NCBI GenBank assembly: GCA_964057225.1
Contig: OZ059900.1
Span: forward strand, 506,501 to 570,500
DNA: 64,000 nt
Direction: 5' to 3'
Source of the DNA: Auanema rhodensis
Taxonomy: Eukaryota > Nematoda > Chromadorea > Rhabditida > Rhabditidae
Shown here: one piece after another, positions 1 to 10,769 of the stretch
Layout of the letters: every line of letters begins with the position of its first letter
Numbering within the stretch: position 1 is the first letter of the stretch
Made by a program: the position numbers and the translations under genes
Notes under the pieces: generated by a model
Databases searched by the model: none
What the model saw: only the letters and a program-made list of their open reading frames with translations
What the model was told of the DNA's origin: nothing

Positions 1-347
1 AGCATTACTACACTAAGTATGGTCGTTTTTATGCCTTTAACACCATATACTCACCGATTTTTGGTACAAAATCTGTAATACTCGTAAATTTTGATCATAT
101 TCGTTAAGATTTGAGAATCAAACACACAATAAACAAAATCAGTTTATTTTTATGAGTTTGCACTGATATATATTCATTTTGATCAAAAAAGGTCGAAAAT
201 AGAAAGAATTTTGGAAATGTCCGAGTTTTGAGTCCAATTTGGCTAAATCGCTCATATATATGATCAAAAGCATAGTTTTATTGTCTATAACAACAAAAGT
301 CATCAATTAAACGCTAGTGATGTTCAAATACTGATTTTCGCTCAAAT
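1..347. repeat. Reference monomer (type A): anatomy of the repeat unit
   Basis: This monomer is 29% GC, with 53 C, 48 G and 9 CpG dinucleotides. Two stretches hardly vary among monomers: about 1-107, and 177-211, which contains TGATCAAAAAAGGTCG and the run up to AGAATTTT. Most type-defining differences fall at about 108-175 (TTGAGAATC/TTGAAAATC, ACAC/AAAC, GAGCTTG/GAGTTTG, TATATATTC/TATAGATTC/TATTTATTT), 212-260 (TTTGAAATT/TTGGAAATG/TTTGAATTT, CCAATTTGG/CCAATTGGG, GGCTAAA/GGCTGAA) and 285-343 (the tail). TGATCA occurs three times, at 92-97, 180-185 and 261-266. CATATATATG at 253-262 is a perfect 10-bp palindrome. Short A and T tracts are scattered throughout. Confidence 0.9.
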
Positions 348-695
348 AGCATTACTACACTAAGTATGGTCGTTTTTATGCCTTTAACACCATATACTCA
401 CCGATTTTTGGTACAAAATCTGTAATACTCGTAAATTTTGATCATATTCGTTAAGATTTGAGAATCATACACACAATACACAAAATCAGTCTATTTTTAT
501 GAGCTTGCACTGATATATATTCATTTTGATCAAAAAAGGTCGAAAATAGAAAGAATTTTTGAAATTTCCGAGTTTTGAGTCCAATTTGGCTAAATCGCTC
601 ATATATATGATCAAAAGCATAGTTTTATTGTCTATGACAACAAAAGTCATTAATTAAACACTAATGATGTTTAAATCACTAAATTTCGCTCAAAT
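348..695. repeat. Reference 348-bp monomer (type B) with beta tail
   Basis: This is the long form. Its tail differs from type A at several linked positions: TCTATGAC instead of TCTATAAC, CATTAATTAAACACTAATG instead of CATCAATTAAACGCTAGTG, and TTTAAATCACTAAATTTCG instead of a tail ending ATACTGATTTTCG, which adds one base. I call these beta and alpha tails. A third tail (gamma, in types U and W) has GATAACAAAAGTCTT, TATACACTAATAATG and TCACTGAATTTCACTC. The 347/348 length difference follows the tail haplotype, except in type L, where the extra base sits near AATCACTACATAC. In the beta tail, ATGAC (634-638) and GTCAT (646-650) form an inverted repeat around a 7-base loop. Confidence 0.85.
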
Positions 696-2433
696 AGCAT
701 TACTACACTAAGTATGGTCGTTTTTATGCCTTTAACACCATATACTCACCGATTTTTGGTACAAAATCTGTAATACTCGTAAATTTTGATCATATTCGTT
801 AAGATTTGAGAATCAAACACACAATACACAAAATCAGTCTATTTTTATGAGCTTGCACTGATATAGATTCATTTTGATCAAAAAAGGTCGAAAATAGAAA
901 GAATTTTTGAAATTTCCGAGTTTTGAGTCCAATTTGGCTGAATCGCTCATATATATGATCAAAAGCATAGTTTTATTGTCTATAACAACAAAAGTCATCA
1001 ATTAAACGCTAGTGATGTTTTAATACTGAATTTCGCTCAAATAGCATTACTACACTAAGTATGGTCGTTTTTATGCCTTTAACACCATATACTCACCGAT
1101 TTTTGGTACAAAATCTGTAATACTCGTAAATTTTGATCATATTCGTTAAGATTTGAAAATCAAACACACAATAAACAAAATCAGTTTATTTTTATGAGTT
1201 TGCACTGATATATATTCATTTTGATCAAAAAAGGTCGAAAATAGAAAGAATTTTGGAAATGTCCGAGTTTTGAGTCCAATTTGGCTAAATCGCTCTTATA
1301 TATGATCAAAAGCATAGTTTTATTGTCTATGACAACAAAAGTCATTAATTAAACACTAATGATGTTTAAATCACTAAATTTCGCTCAAATAGCATTACTA
1401 CACTAAGTATGGTCGTTTTTATGCCTTTAACACCATATACTCACCGATTTTTGGTACAAAATCTGTAATACTCGTAAATTTTGATCATATTCGTTAAGAT
1501 TTGAGAATCAAACACACAATACACAAAATCAGTCTATTTTTATGAGTTTGCACTGATATATATTCATTTTGATCAAAAAAGGTCGAAAATAGAAAGAATT
1601 TTGGAAATGTCCGAGTTTTGAGTCGAATTTGGCTAAATCGCTCATATATATGATCAAAAGCATAGTTTTATTGTCTATGACAACAAAAGTCATTAATTAA
1701 ACACTAATGATGTTTAAATCACTAAATTTCGCTCAAATAGCATTACTACACTAAGTATGGTCGTTTTTATGCCTTTAACACCATATACTCACCGATTTTT
1801 GGTACAAAATCTGTAATACTCGTAAATTTTGATCATATTCGTTAAGATTTGAGAATCAAACACACAATACACAAAATCAGTCTATTTTTATGAGCTTGCA
1901 CTGATATAGATTCATTTTGATCAAAAAAGGTCGAAAATAGAAAGAATTTTTGAAATTTCCGAGTTTTGAGTCCAATTTGGCTGAATCGCTCATATATATG
2001 ATCAAAAGCATAGTTTTATTGTCTATAACAACAAAAGTCATCAATTAAACGCTAGTGATGTTTTAATACTGAATTTCGCTCAAATAGCATTACTACACTA
2101 AGTATGGTCGTTTTTATGCCTTTAACACCATATACTCACCGATTTTTGGTACAAAATCTGTAATACTCGTAAATTTTGATCATATTCGTTAAGATTTGAA
2201 AATCAAACACACAATAAACAAAATCAGTTTATTTTTATGAGTTTGCACTGATATATATTCATTTTGATCAAAAAAGGTCGAAAATAGAAAGAATTTTTGA
2301 ATTTTCCGAGTTTTGAGTCCAATTGGGCTAAATCGCTTATATATATGATCAAAAGCATAGTTTTATTGTCTATGACAACAAAAGTCATTAATTAAACACT
2401 AATGATGTTTAAATCACTAAATTTCGCTCAAAT

Positions 2434-4865
2434 AGCATTACTACACTAAGTATGGTCGTTTTTATGCCTTTAACACCATATACTCACCGATTTTTGGTAC
2501 AAAATCTGTAATACTCGTAAATTTTGATCATATTCGTTAAGATTTGAGAATCAAACACACAATAAACAAAATCAGTTTATTTTTATGAGTTTGCACTGAT
2601 ATATATTCATTTTGATCAAAAAAGGTCGAAAATAGAAAGAATTTTGGAAATGTCCGAGTTTTGAGTCCAATTTGGCTAAATCGCTCATATATATGATCAA
2701 AAGCATAGTTTTATTGTCTATAACAACAAAAGTCATCAATTAAACGCTAGTGATGTTCAAATACTGATTTTCGCTCAAATAGCATTACTACACTAAGTAT
2801 GGTCGTTTTTATGCCTTTAACACCATATACTCACCGATTTTTGGTACAAAATCTGTAATACTTGTAAATTTTGATCATATTCGTTAAGATTCGAGAATCA
2901 AACACATAATACACGAAATGAGTCTATTTTTATGAGTTTGCACTGATATTTATTTATTTTGATCAAAAAAGGTCGAAAATAGAAAGAATTTTTGAATTTT
3001 CCGAGTTTTGAGTCCAATTGGGCTAAATCGCTCATATATATGATCAAAAGCATAGTTTTACTGTCTATAACAACAAAAGTCATCAATTAAACGCTAGTGA
3101 TAATTAAATACTGATTTTCGCTCAAATAGCATTACTACACTAAGTATGGTCGTTTTTATGCCTTTAACACCATATACTCACCGATTTTTGGTACAAAATC
3201 TGTAATACTCGTAAATTTTGATCATATTCGTTAAGATTTGAGAATCAAACACACAATACACAAAATCAGTCTATTTTTATGAGCTTGCACTGATATAGAT
3301 TCATTTTGATCAAAAAAGGTCGAAAATAGAAAGAATTTTTGAAATTTCCGAGTTTTGAGTCCAATTTGGCTGAATCGCTCATATATATGATCAAAAGCAT
3401 AGTTTTATTGTCTATAACAACAAAAGTCATCAATTAAACGCTAGTGATGTTTTAATACTGAATTTCGCTCAAATAGCATTACTACACTAAGTATGGTCGT
3501 TTTTATGCCTTTAACACCATATACTCACCGATTTTTGGTACAAAATCTGTAATACTCGTAAATTTTGATCATATTCGTTAAGATTTGAAAATCAAACACA
3601 CAATAAACAAAATCAGTTTATTTTTATGAGTTTGCACTGATATATATTCATTTTGATCAAAAAAGGTCGAAAATAGAAAGAATTTTGGAAATGTCCGAGT
3701 TTTGAGTCCAATTTGGCTAAATCGCTCTTATATATGATCAAAAGCATAGTTTTATTGTCTATGACAACAAAAGTCATTAATTAAACACTAATGATGTTTA
3801 AATCACTAAATTTCGCTCAAATAGCATTACTACACTAAGTATGGTCGTTTTTATGCCTTTAACACCATATACTCACCGATTTTTGGTACAAAATCTGTAA
3901 TACTCGTAAATTTTGATCATATTCGTTAAGATTTGAGAATCAAACACACAATACACAAAATCAGTCTATTTTTATGAGTTTGCACTGATATATATTCATT
4001 TTGATCAAAAAAGGTCGAAAATAGAAAGAATTTTGGAAATGTCCGAGTTTTGAGTCGAATTTGGCTAAATCGCTCATATATATGATCAAAAGCATAGTTT
4101 TATTGTCTATGACAACAAAAGTCATTAATTAAACACTAATGATGTTTAAATCACTAAATTTCGCTCAAATAGCATTACTACACTAAGTATGGTCGTTTTT
4201 ATGCCTTTAACACCATATACTCACCGATTTTTGGTACAAAATCTGTAATACTCGTAAATTTTGATCATATTCGTTAAGATTTGAGAATCAAACACACAAT
4301 ACACAAAATCAGTCTATTTTTATGAGCTTGCACTGATATAGATTCATTTTGATCAAAAAAGGTCGAAAATAGAAAGAATTTTTGAAATTTCCGAGTTTTG
4401 AGTCCAATTTGGCTGAATCGCTCATATATATGATCAAAAGCATAGTTTTATTGTCTATAACAACAAAAGTCATCAATTAAACGCTAGTGATGTTTTAATA
4501 CTGAATTTCGCTCAAATAGCATTACTACACTAAGTATGGTCGTTTTTATGCCTTTAACACCATATACTCACCGATTTTTGGTACAAAATCTGTAATACTC
4601 GTAAATTTTGATCATATTCGTTAAGATTTGAAAATCAAACACACAATAAACAAAATCAGTTTATTTTTATGAGTTTGCACTGATATATATTCATTTTGAT
4701 CAAAAAAGGTCGAAAATAGAAAGAATTTTTGAATTTTCCGAGTTTTGAGTCCAATTGGGCTAAATCGCTTATATATATGATCAAAAGCATAGTTTTATTG
4801 TCTATGACAACAAAAGTCATTAATTAAACACTAATGATGTTTAAATCACTAAATTTCGCTCAAAT
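2434..4865. repeat. Seven-monomer HOR, copy 2 (A-G-C-D-E-C-F), second monomer replaced
   Basis: Monomers start at 2434 (A), 2781 (G), 3128 (C), 3475 (D), 3823 (E), 4171 (C) and 4518 (F). Register and order match copy 1, but position 2 holds a type-G monomer instead of B. G has AATACTTGTAAA, AAGATTCGAGAATC, CACATAATACACG, AAATGAGTC, TATTTATTTATTTTG and GTGATAATTAAATAC. These are hallmarks of the family otherwise found only beyond position 28 kb. The unit is one base shorter (2432 bp) because G is 347 bp. This looks like insertion by gene conversion or a double crossover. Confidence 0.9.
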
Positions 4866-7298
4866 AGCATTACTACACTAAGTATGGTCGTTTTTATGCC
4901 TTTAACACCATATACTCACCGATTTTTGGTACAAAATCTGTAATACTCGTAAATTTTGATCATATTCGTTAAGATTTGAGAATCAAACACACAATAAACA
5001 AAATCAGTTTATTTTTATGAGTTTGCACTGATATATATTCATTTTGATCAAAAAAGGTCGAAAATAGAAAGAATTTTGGAAATGTCCGAGTTTTGAGTCC
5101 AATTTGGCTAAATCGCTCATATATATGATCAAAAGCATAGTTTTATTGTCTATAACAACAAAAGTCATCAATTAAACGCTAGTGATGTTCAAATACTGAT
5201 TTTCGCTCAAATAGCATTACTACACTAAGTATGGTCGTTTTTATGCCTTTAACACCATATACTCACCGATTTTTGGTACAAAATCTGTAATACTCGTAAA
5301 TTTTGATCATATTCGTTAAGATTTGAGAATCATACACACAATACACAAAATCAGTCTATTTTTATGAGCTTGCACTGATATATATTCATTTTGATCAAAA
5401 AAGGTCGAAAATAGAAAGAATTTTTGAAATTTCCGAGTTTTGAGTCCAATTTGGCTAAATCGCTCATATATATGATCAAAAGCATAGTTTTATTGTCTAT
5501 GACAACAAAAGTCATTAATTAAACACTAATGATGTTTAAATCACTAAATTTCGCTCAAATAGCATTACTACACTAAGTATGGTCGTTTTTATGCCTTTAA
5601 CACCATATACTCACCGATTTTTGGTACAAAATCTGTAATACTCGTAAATTTTGATCATATTCGTTAAGATTTGAGAATCAAACACACAATACACAAAATC
5701 AGTCTATTTTTATGAGCTTGCACTGATATAGATTCATTTTGATCAAAAAAGGTCGAAAATAGAAAGAATTTTTGAAATTTCCGAGTTTTGAGTCCAATTT
5801 GGCTGAATCGCTCATATATATGATCAAAAGCATAGTTTTATTGTCTATAACAACAAAAGTCATCAATTAAACGCTAGTGATGTTTTAATACTGAATTTCG
5901 CTCAAATAGCATTACTACACTAAGTATGGTCGTTTTTATGCCTTTAACACCATATACTCACCGATTTTTGGTACAAAATCTGTAATACTCGTAAATTTTG
6001 ATCATATTCGTTAAGATTTGAAAATCAAACACACAATAAACAAAATCAGTTTATTTTTATGAGTTTGCACTGATATATATTCATTTTGATCAAAAAAGGT
6101 CGAAAATAGAAAGAATTTTGGAAATGTCGGAGTTTTGAGTCCAATTTGGCTAAATCGCTCATATATATGATCAAAAGCATAGTTTTATTGTCTATGACAA
6201 CAAAAGTCATTAATTAAACACTAATGATGTTTAAATCACTAAATTTCGCTCAAATAGCATTACTACACTAAGTATGGTCGTTTTTATGCCTTTAACACCA
6301 TATACTCACCGATTTTTGGTACAAAATCTGTAATACTCGTAAATTTTGATCATATTCGTTAAGATTTGAGAATCAAACACACAATACACAAAATCAGTCT
6401 ATTTTTATGAGTTTGCACTGATATATATTCATTTTGATCAAAAAAGGTCGAAAATAGAAAGAATTTTGGAAATGTCCGAGTTTTGAGTCGAATTTGGCTA
6501 AATCGCTCATATATATGATCAAAAGCATAGTTTTATTGTCTATGACAACAAAAGTCATTAATTAAACACTAATGATGTTTAAATCACTAAATTTCGCTCA
6601 AATAGCATTACTACACTAAGTATGGTCGTTTTTATGCCTTTAACACCATATACTTACCGATTTTTGGTACAAAATCTGTAATACTCGTAAATTTTGATCA
6701 TATCCGTTAAGATTTGAGAATCAAACACACAATACACAAAATCAGTCTATTTTTATGAGCTTGCACTGATATAGATTCATTTTGATCAAAAAAGGTCGAA
6801 AATAGAAAGAATTTTTGAAATTTCCGAGTTTTGAGTCCAATTTGGCTGAATCGCTCATATATATGATCAAAAGCATAGTTTTATTGTCTATAACAACAAA
6901 AGTCATCAATTAAACGCTAGTGATGTTTTAATACTGAATTTCGCTCAAATAGCATTACTACACTAAGTATGGTCGTTTTTATGCCTTTAACACCATATAC
7001 TCACCGATTTTTGGTACAAAATCTGTAATACTCGTAAATTTTGATCATATTCGTTAAGATTTGAAAATCAAACACACAATAAACAAAATCAGTTTATTTT
7101 TATGAGTTTGCACTGATATATATTCATTTTGATCAAAAAAGGTCGAAAATAGAAAGAATTTTTGAATTTTCCGAGTTTTGAGTCCAATTGGGCTAAATCG
7201 CTTATATATATGATCAAAAGCATAGTTTTATTGTCTATGACAACAAAAGTCATTAATTAAACACTAATGATGTTTAAATCACTAAATTTCGCTCAAAT
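4866..7298. repeat. Seven-monomer HOR, copy 3 (A-B-C-D-E-C-F)
   Basis: Monomers start at 4866, 5213, 5561, 5908, 6256, 6604 and 6951. The unit is again 2433 bp. The D monomer at 5908 has CGCTCATATA rather than the CGCTCTTATA of copies 1 and 2, and a private GTCGGAG. The second C (6604) carries TATACTTACCG and CATATCCGTT. TATACTTACCG recurs only in the mosaic zone near 49-50 kb. This copy ends the first HOR domain; the next monomer (7299) begins with the CATAACTAC variant. Confidence 0.92.
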
Positions 7299-7992
7299 AG
7301 CATAACTACACTAAGTATGGTCGTTTTTATGCCTTTAACACCATATACTCACCGATTTTTGGTACAAAATCTGTAATACTCGTAAATTTTGATCATATTC
7401 GTTAAGATTTGAGAATCAAACACACAATATACAAAATCAGTCTATTTTTATGAGCTTGCACTGATATATATTCATTTTGATCAAAAAAGGTCGAAAATAG
7501 AAAGAATTTTTGAAATTTCCGAGTTTTGAGTCCAATTTGGCTAAATCGCTCATATATATGATCAAAAGCATAGTTTTATTGTCTATAACAACAAAAGTCA
7601 TCAATTAAACGCTAGTGATGTTTAAATACTGAATTTCGCTCAAATAGCATTACTACACTAAGTATGGTCGTTTTTATGCCTTTAACACCATATACTCACC
7701 GATTTTTGGTACAAAATCTGTAATACTTGTAAATTTTGATCATATTTGTTAAGATTTGAGAATCAAACACACAATACACAAAATCAGTCTATTTTTATGA
7801 GTTTGCACTGATATATATTCATTTTGATCAAAAAAGGTCGAAAATAGAAAGAATTTTTGAAATTTCCGAGTTTTGAGTCCAATTGGGCTAAATCGCTCAT
7901 ATATATGATCAAAAGCATAGTTTTATTGTCTATAACAACAAAAGTCATCAATTAAACGCTAGTGATGTTTAAATACTGAATTTCGCTCAAAT
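7299..7992. repeat. Transitional monomers (types H and I) between two HOR domains
   Basis: The monomer at 7299 has the CATAACTACAC start, a private ACACAATATACAAAATC, TATATATTC, GGCTAAATC and an alpha tail ending TTTAAATACTGAATT. The monomer at 7646 has AATACTTGTAAA and CATATTTGTTAAG with CCAATTGGGC. It differs from the following HOR's first monomer (7993) mainly by GGG instead of TTT in that motif. These two units resemble the end and start of the 8-monomer HOR but do not complete it. Confidence 0.8.
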
Positions 7993-10769
7993 AGCATTAC
8001 TACACTAAGTATGGTCGTTTTTATGCCTTTAACACCATATACTCACCGATTTTTGGTACAAAATCTGTAATACTTGTAAATTTTGATCATATTTGTTAAG
8101 ATTTGAGAATCAAACACACAATACACAAAATCAGTCTATTTTTATGAGTTTGCACTGATATATATTCATTTTGATCAAAAAAGGTCGAAAATAGAAAGAA
8201 TTTTTGAAATTTCCGAGTTTTGAGTCCAATTTGGCTAAATCGCTCATATATATGATCAAAAGCATAGTTTTATTGTCTATAACAACAAAAGTCATCAATT
8301 AAACGCTAGTGATGTTTAAATACTGAATTTCGCTCAAATAGCATTACTACACTAAGTATGGTCGTTTTTATGCCTTTAACACCATATACTCACCGATTTT
8401 TGGTACAAAATCTGTAATACTCGTAAATTTTGATCATATTCGTTAAGATTTGAGAATCAAACACACAATACACAAAATCAGTCTATTTTTATGAGCTTGC
8501 ACTGATATATATTCATTTTGATCAAAAAAGGTCGAAAATAGAAAGAATTTTTGAAATTTCCGAGTTTTGAGTCCAATTTGGCTAAATCGCTCATATATAT
8601 GATCAAAAGCATAGTTTTATTGTCTATAACAACAAAAGTCATCAATTAAACGCTAGTGATGTTTAAATACTGAATTTCGCTCAAATAGCATTACTACACT
8701 AAGTATGGTCGTTTTTATGCCTTTAACACCATATACTCACCGATTTTTGGTACAAAATCTGTAATACTTGTAAATTTTGATCATATTTGTTAAGATTTGA
8801 GAATCAAACACACAATACACAAAATCAGTCTATTTTTATGAGTTTGCACTGATATATATTCATTTTGATCAAAAAAGGTCGAAAATAGAAAGAATTTTGG
8901 AAATGTCCGAGTTTTGAGTCCAATTTGGCTAAATCGCTCATATATATGATCAAAAGCATAGTTTTATTGTCTATAACAACAAAAGTCATCAATTAAACGC
9001 TAGTGATGTTTTAATACTGAATTTCGCTCAAATAGCATTACTACACTAAGTATGGTCGTTTTTATGCCTTTAACACCATATACTCACCGATTTTCGGTAC
9101 AAAATCTGTAATACTTGTAAATTTTGATCATATTTGTTAAGATTTGAGAATCAAACACACAATACACAAAATCAGTCTATTTTTATGAGTTTGCACTGAT
9201 ATATATTCATTTTGATCAAAAAAGGTCGAAAATAGAAAGAATTTTGGAAATGTCCGAGTTTTGAGTCCAATTTGGCTAAATCGCTCATATATATGATCAA
9301 AAGCATAGTTTTATTGTTTATAACAACAAAAGTCATCAATTAAACGCTAGTGATGTTTAAATACTGAATTTCGCTCAAATAGCATAACTACACTAAGTAT
9401 GGTCGTTTTTATGCCTTTAACACCATATACTCACCGATTTTTGGTACAAAATCTGTAATACTCGTAAATTTTGATCATATTCGTTAAGATTTGAGAATCA
9501 CTACATACAATACACGAAATCAGTCTATTTTTATGAGCTTGCACTGATATATATTCATTTTGATCAAAAAAGGTCGAAAATAGAAAGAATTTTTGAAATT
9601 TCCGAGTTTTGAGTCTAATTTGGCTAAATCGCTCATATATATGATCAGAAGCATAGTTTTGTTGTCTATGACAACAAAAGTCATCAATTAAACGCTAGTG
9701 ATGTTTAAATACTGATTTTCGCTCAAATAGCATTACTACACTAAGTATGGTCGTTTTTATGCCTTTAACACCATATACTCACCGATTTTTGGTACAAAAT
9801 CTGTAATACTCGTAAATTTTGATCATATTTGTTAAGATTTGAGAATCAAACACACAATACACAAAATCAGTCTATTTTTATGAGTTTGCACTGATATATA
9901 TTCATTTTGATCAAAAAAGGTCGAAAATAGAAAGAATTTTTGAAATTTCCGAGTTTTGAGTCCAATTTGGCTAAATCGCTCATATATATGATCAAAAGCA
10001 TAGTTTTATTGTCTATAGCAACAAAAGTCATCAATTAAACGCTAGTGATGTTTAAATACTGAATTTCGCTCAAATAGCATTACTACACTAAGTATGGTCG
10101 TTTTTATGCCTTTAACACCATATACTCACCGATTTTTGGTACAAAATCTGTAATACTCGTAAATTTTGATCATATTCGTTAAGATTCGAGAATCAAACAT
10201 ACAATACACGAAATCAGTCTATTTTTATGAGCTTGCACTGATATATATTCATTTTGATCAAAAAAGGTCGAAAATAGAAAGAATTTTGGAAATGTCCGAG
10301 TTTTGAGTCCAATTTGGCTAAATCGCTCATATATATGATCAAAAGCATAGTTTTATTGTCTATAACAACAAAAGTCATCAATTAAACGCTAGTGATGTTT
10401 TAATACTGAATTTCGCTCAAATAGCATTACTACACTAAGTATGGTCGTTTTTATGCCTTTAACACCATATACTCACCGATTTTTGGTACAAAATCTGTAA
10501 TACTCGTAAATTTTGATCATATTCGTTAAGATTCGAGAATCAAACATACAATACACGAAATCAGTCTATTTTTATGACCTTGCACTGATATATATTCATT
10601 TTGATCAAAAAAGGTCGAAAATAGAAAGAATTTTGGAAATGTCCGAGTTTTGAGTCCAATTTGGCTAAATCGCTCATATATATGATCAAAAGCATAGTTT
10701 TATTGTCTATAACAACAAAAGTCATCAATTAAACGCTAGTGATGTTTTAATACTGAATTTCGCTCAAAT
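7993..10769. repeat. Eight-monomer HOR, copy 1 (I-H-J-K-L-M-N-N')
   Basis: Monomers start at 7993 (I), 8340 (H), 8687 (J), 9034 (K), 9381 (L), 9729 (M), 10076 (N) and 10423 (N'). J and K have ACTTGTAAA, TTTGTTAAG and TTGGAAATG. K adds GATTTTCGGTAC and TTGTTTATAAC. L is 348 bp with CATAACTAC, AATCACTACATACAATAC, GAGTCTAATTTGG and ATCAGAAGCATAGTTTTGTTG. M has TCTATAGCAAC. N and N' have ATTCGAGAATC and AAACATACAATACACG; N' has the private GACCTTGC. Length is 2777 bp (seven 347-bp units and one of 348). Confidence 0.92.

Larger units (their letters stand above)
1..2433. repeat. Seven-monomer HOR, copy 1 (A-B-C-D-E-C-F)
   Basis: Monomers start at 1 (A), 348 (B), 696 (C), 1043 (D), 1391 (E), 1739 (C) and 2086 (F). 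A has TTGAGAATC, AAACAAAATC and GTTCAAATACTG. B carries AATCATACACAC. C carries TATAGATTC and GGCTGAATC, with GTTTTAATACTGAATT in the tail. D carries TTGAAAATC and CGCTCTTATATA. E carries GAGTCGAATTTGG. F carries TTTTTGAATTTTCC, CCAATTGGGC and CGCTTATATA. C is used twice per HOR, so the unit itself contains an older internal duplication. Confidence 0.92.

Noticed and set aside
101-117. CENP-B box at the TTCGTTAAGATTTGAG motif of each monomer.
   Set aside because: After TTCG and four bases the required A is a G, and the CGGG half is missing. No better match was seen in the monomer.
250-262. TATA-type promoter at CATATATATG in every monomer.
   Set aside because: It is a simple AT dinucleotide run in 71% AT DNA with no other promoter elements; transcription cannot be inferred.
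1-347. The monomer as an ancient dimer of two units of about 173 bp.
   Set aside because: Both halves have TTTTGATCA and TTTGAG motifs, but I could not align the halves convincingly by eye. A self-alignment of the consensus would settle it.
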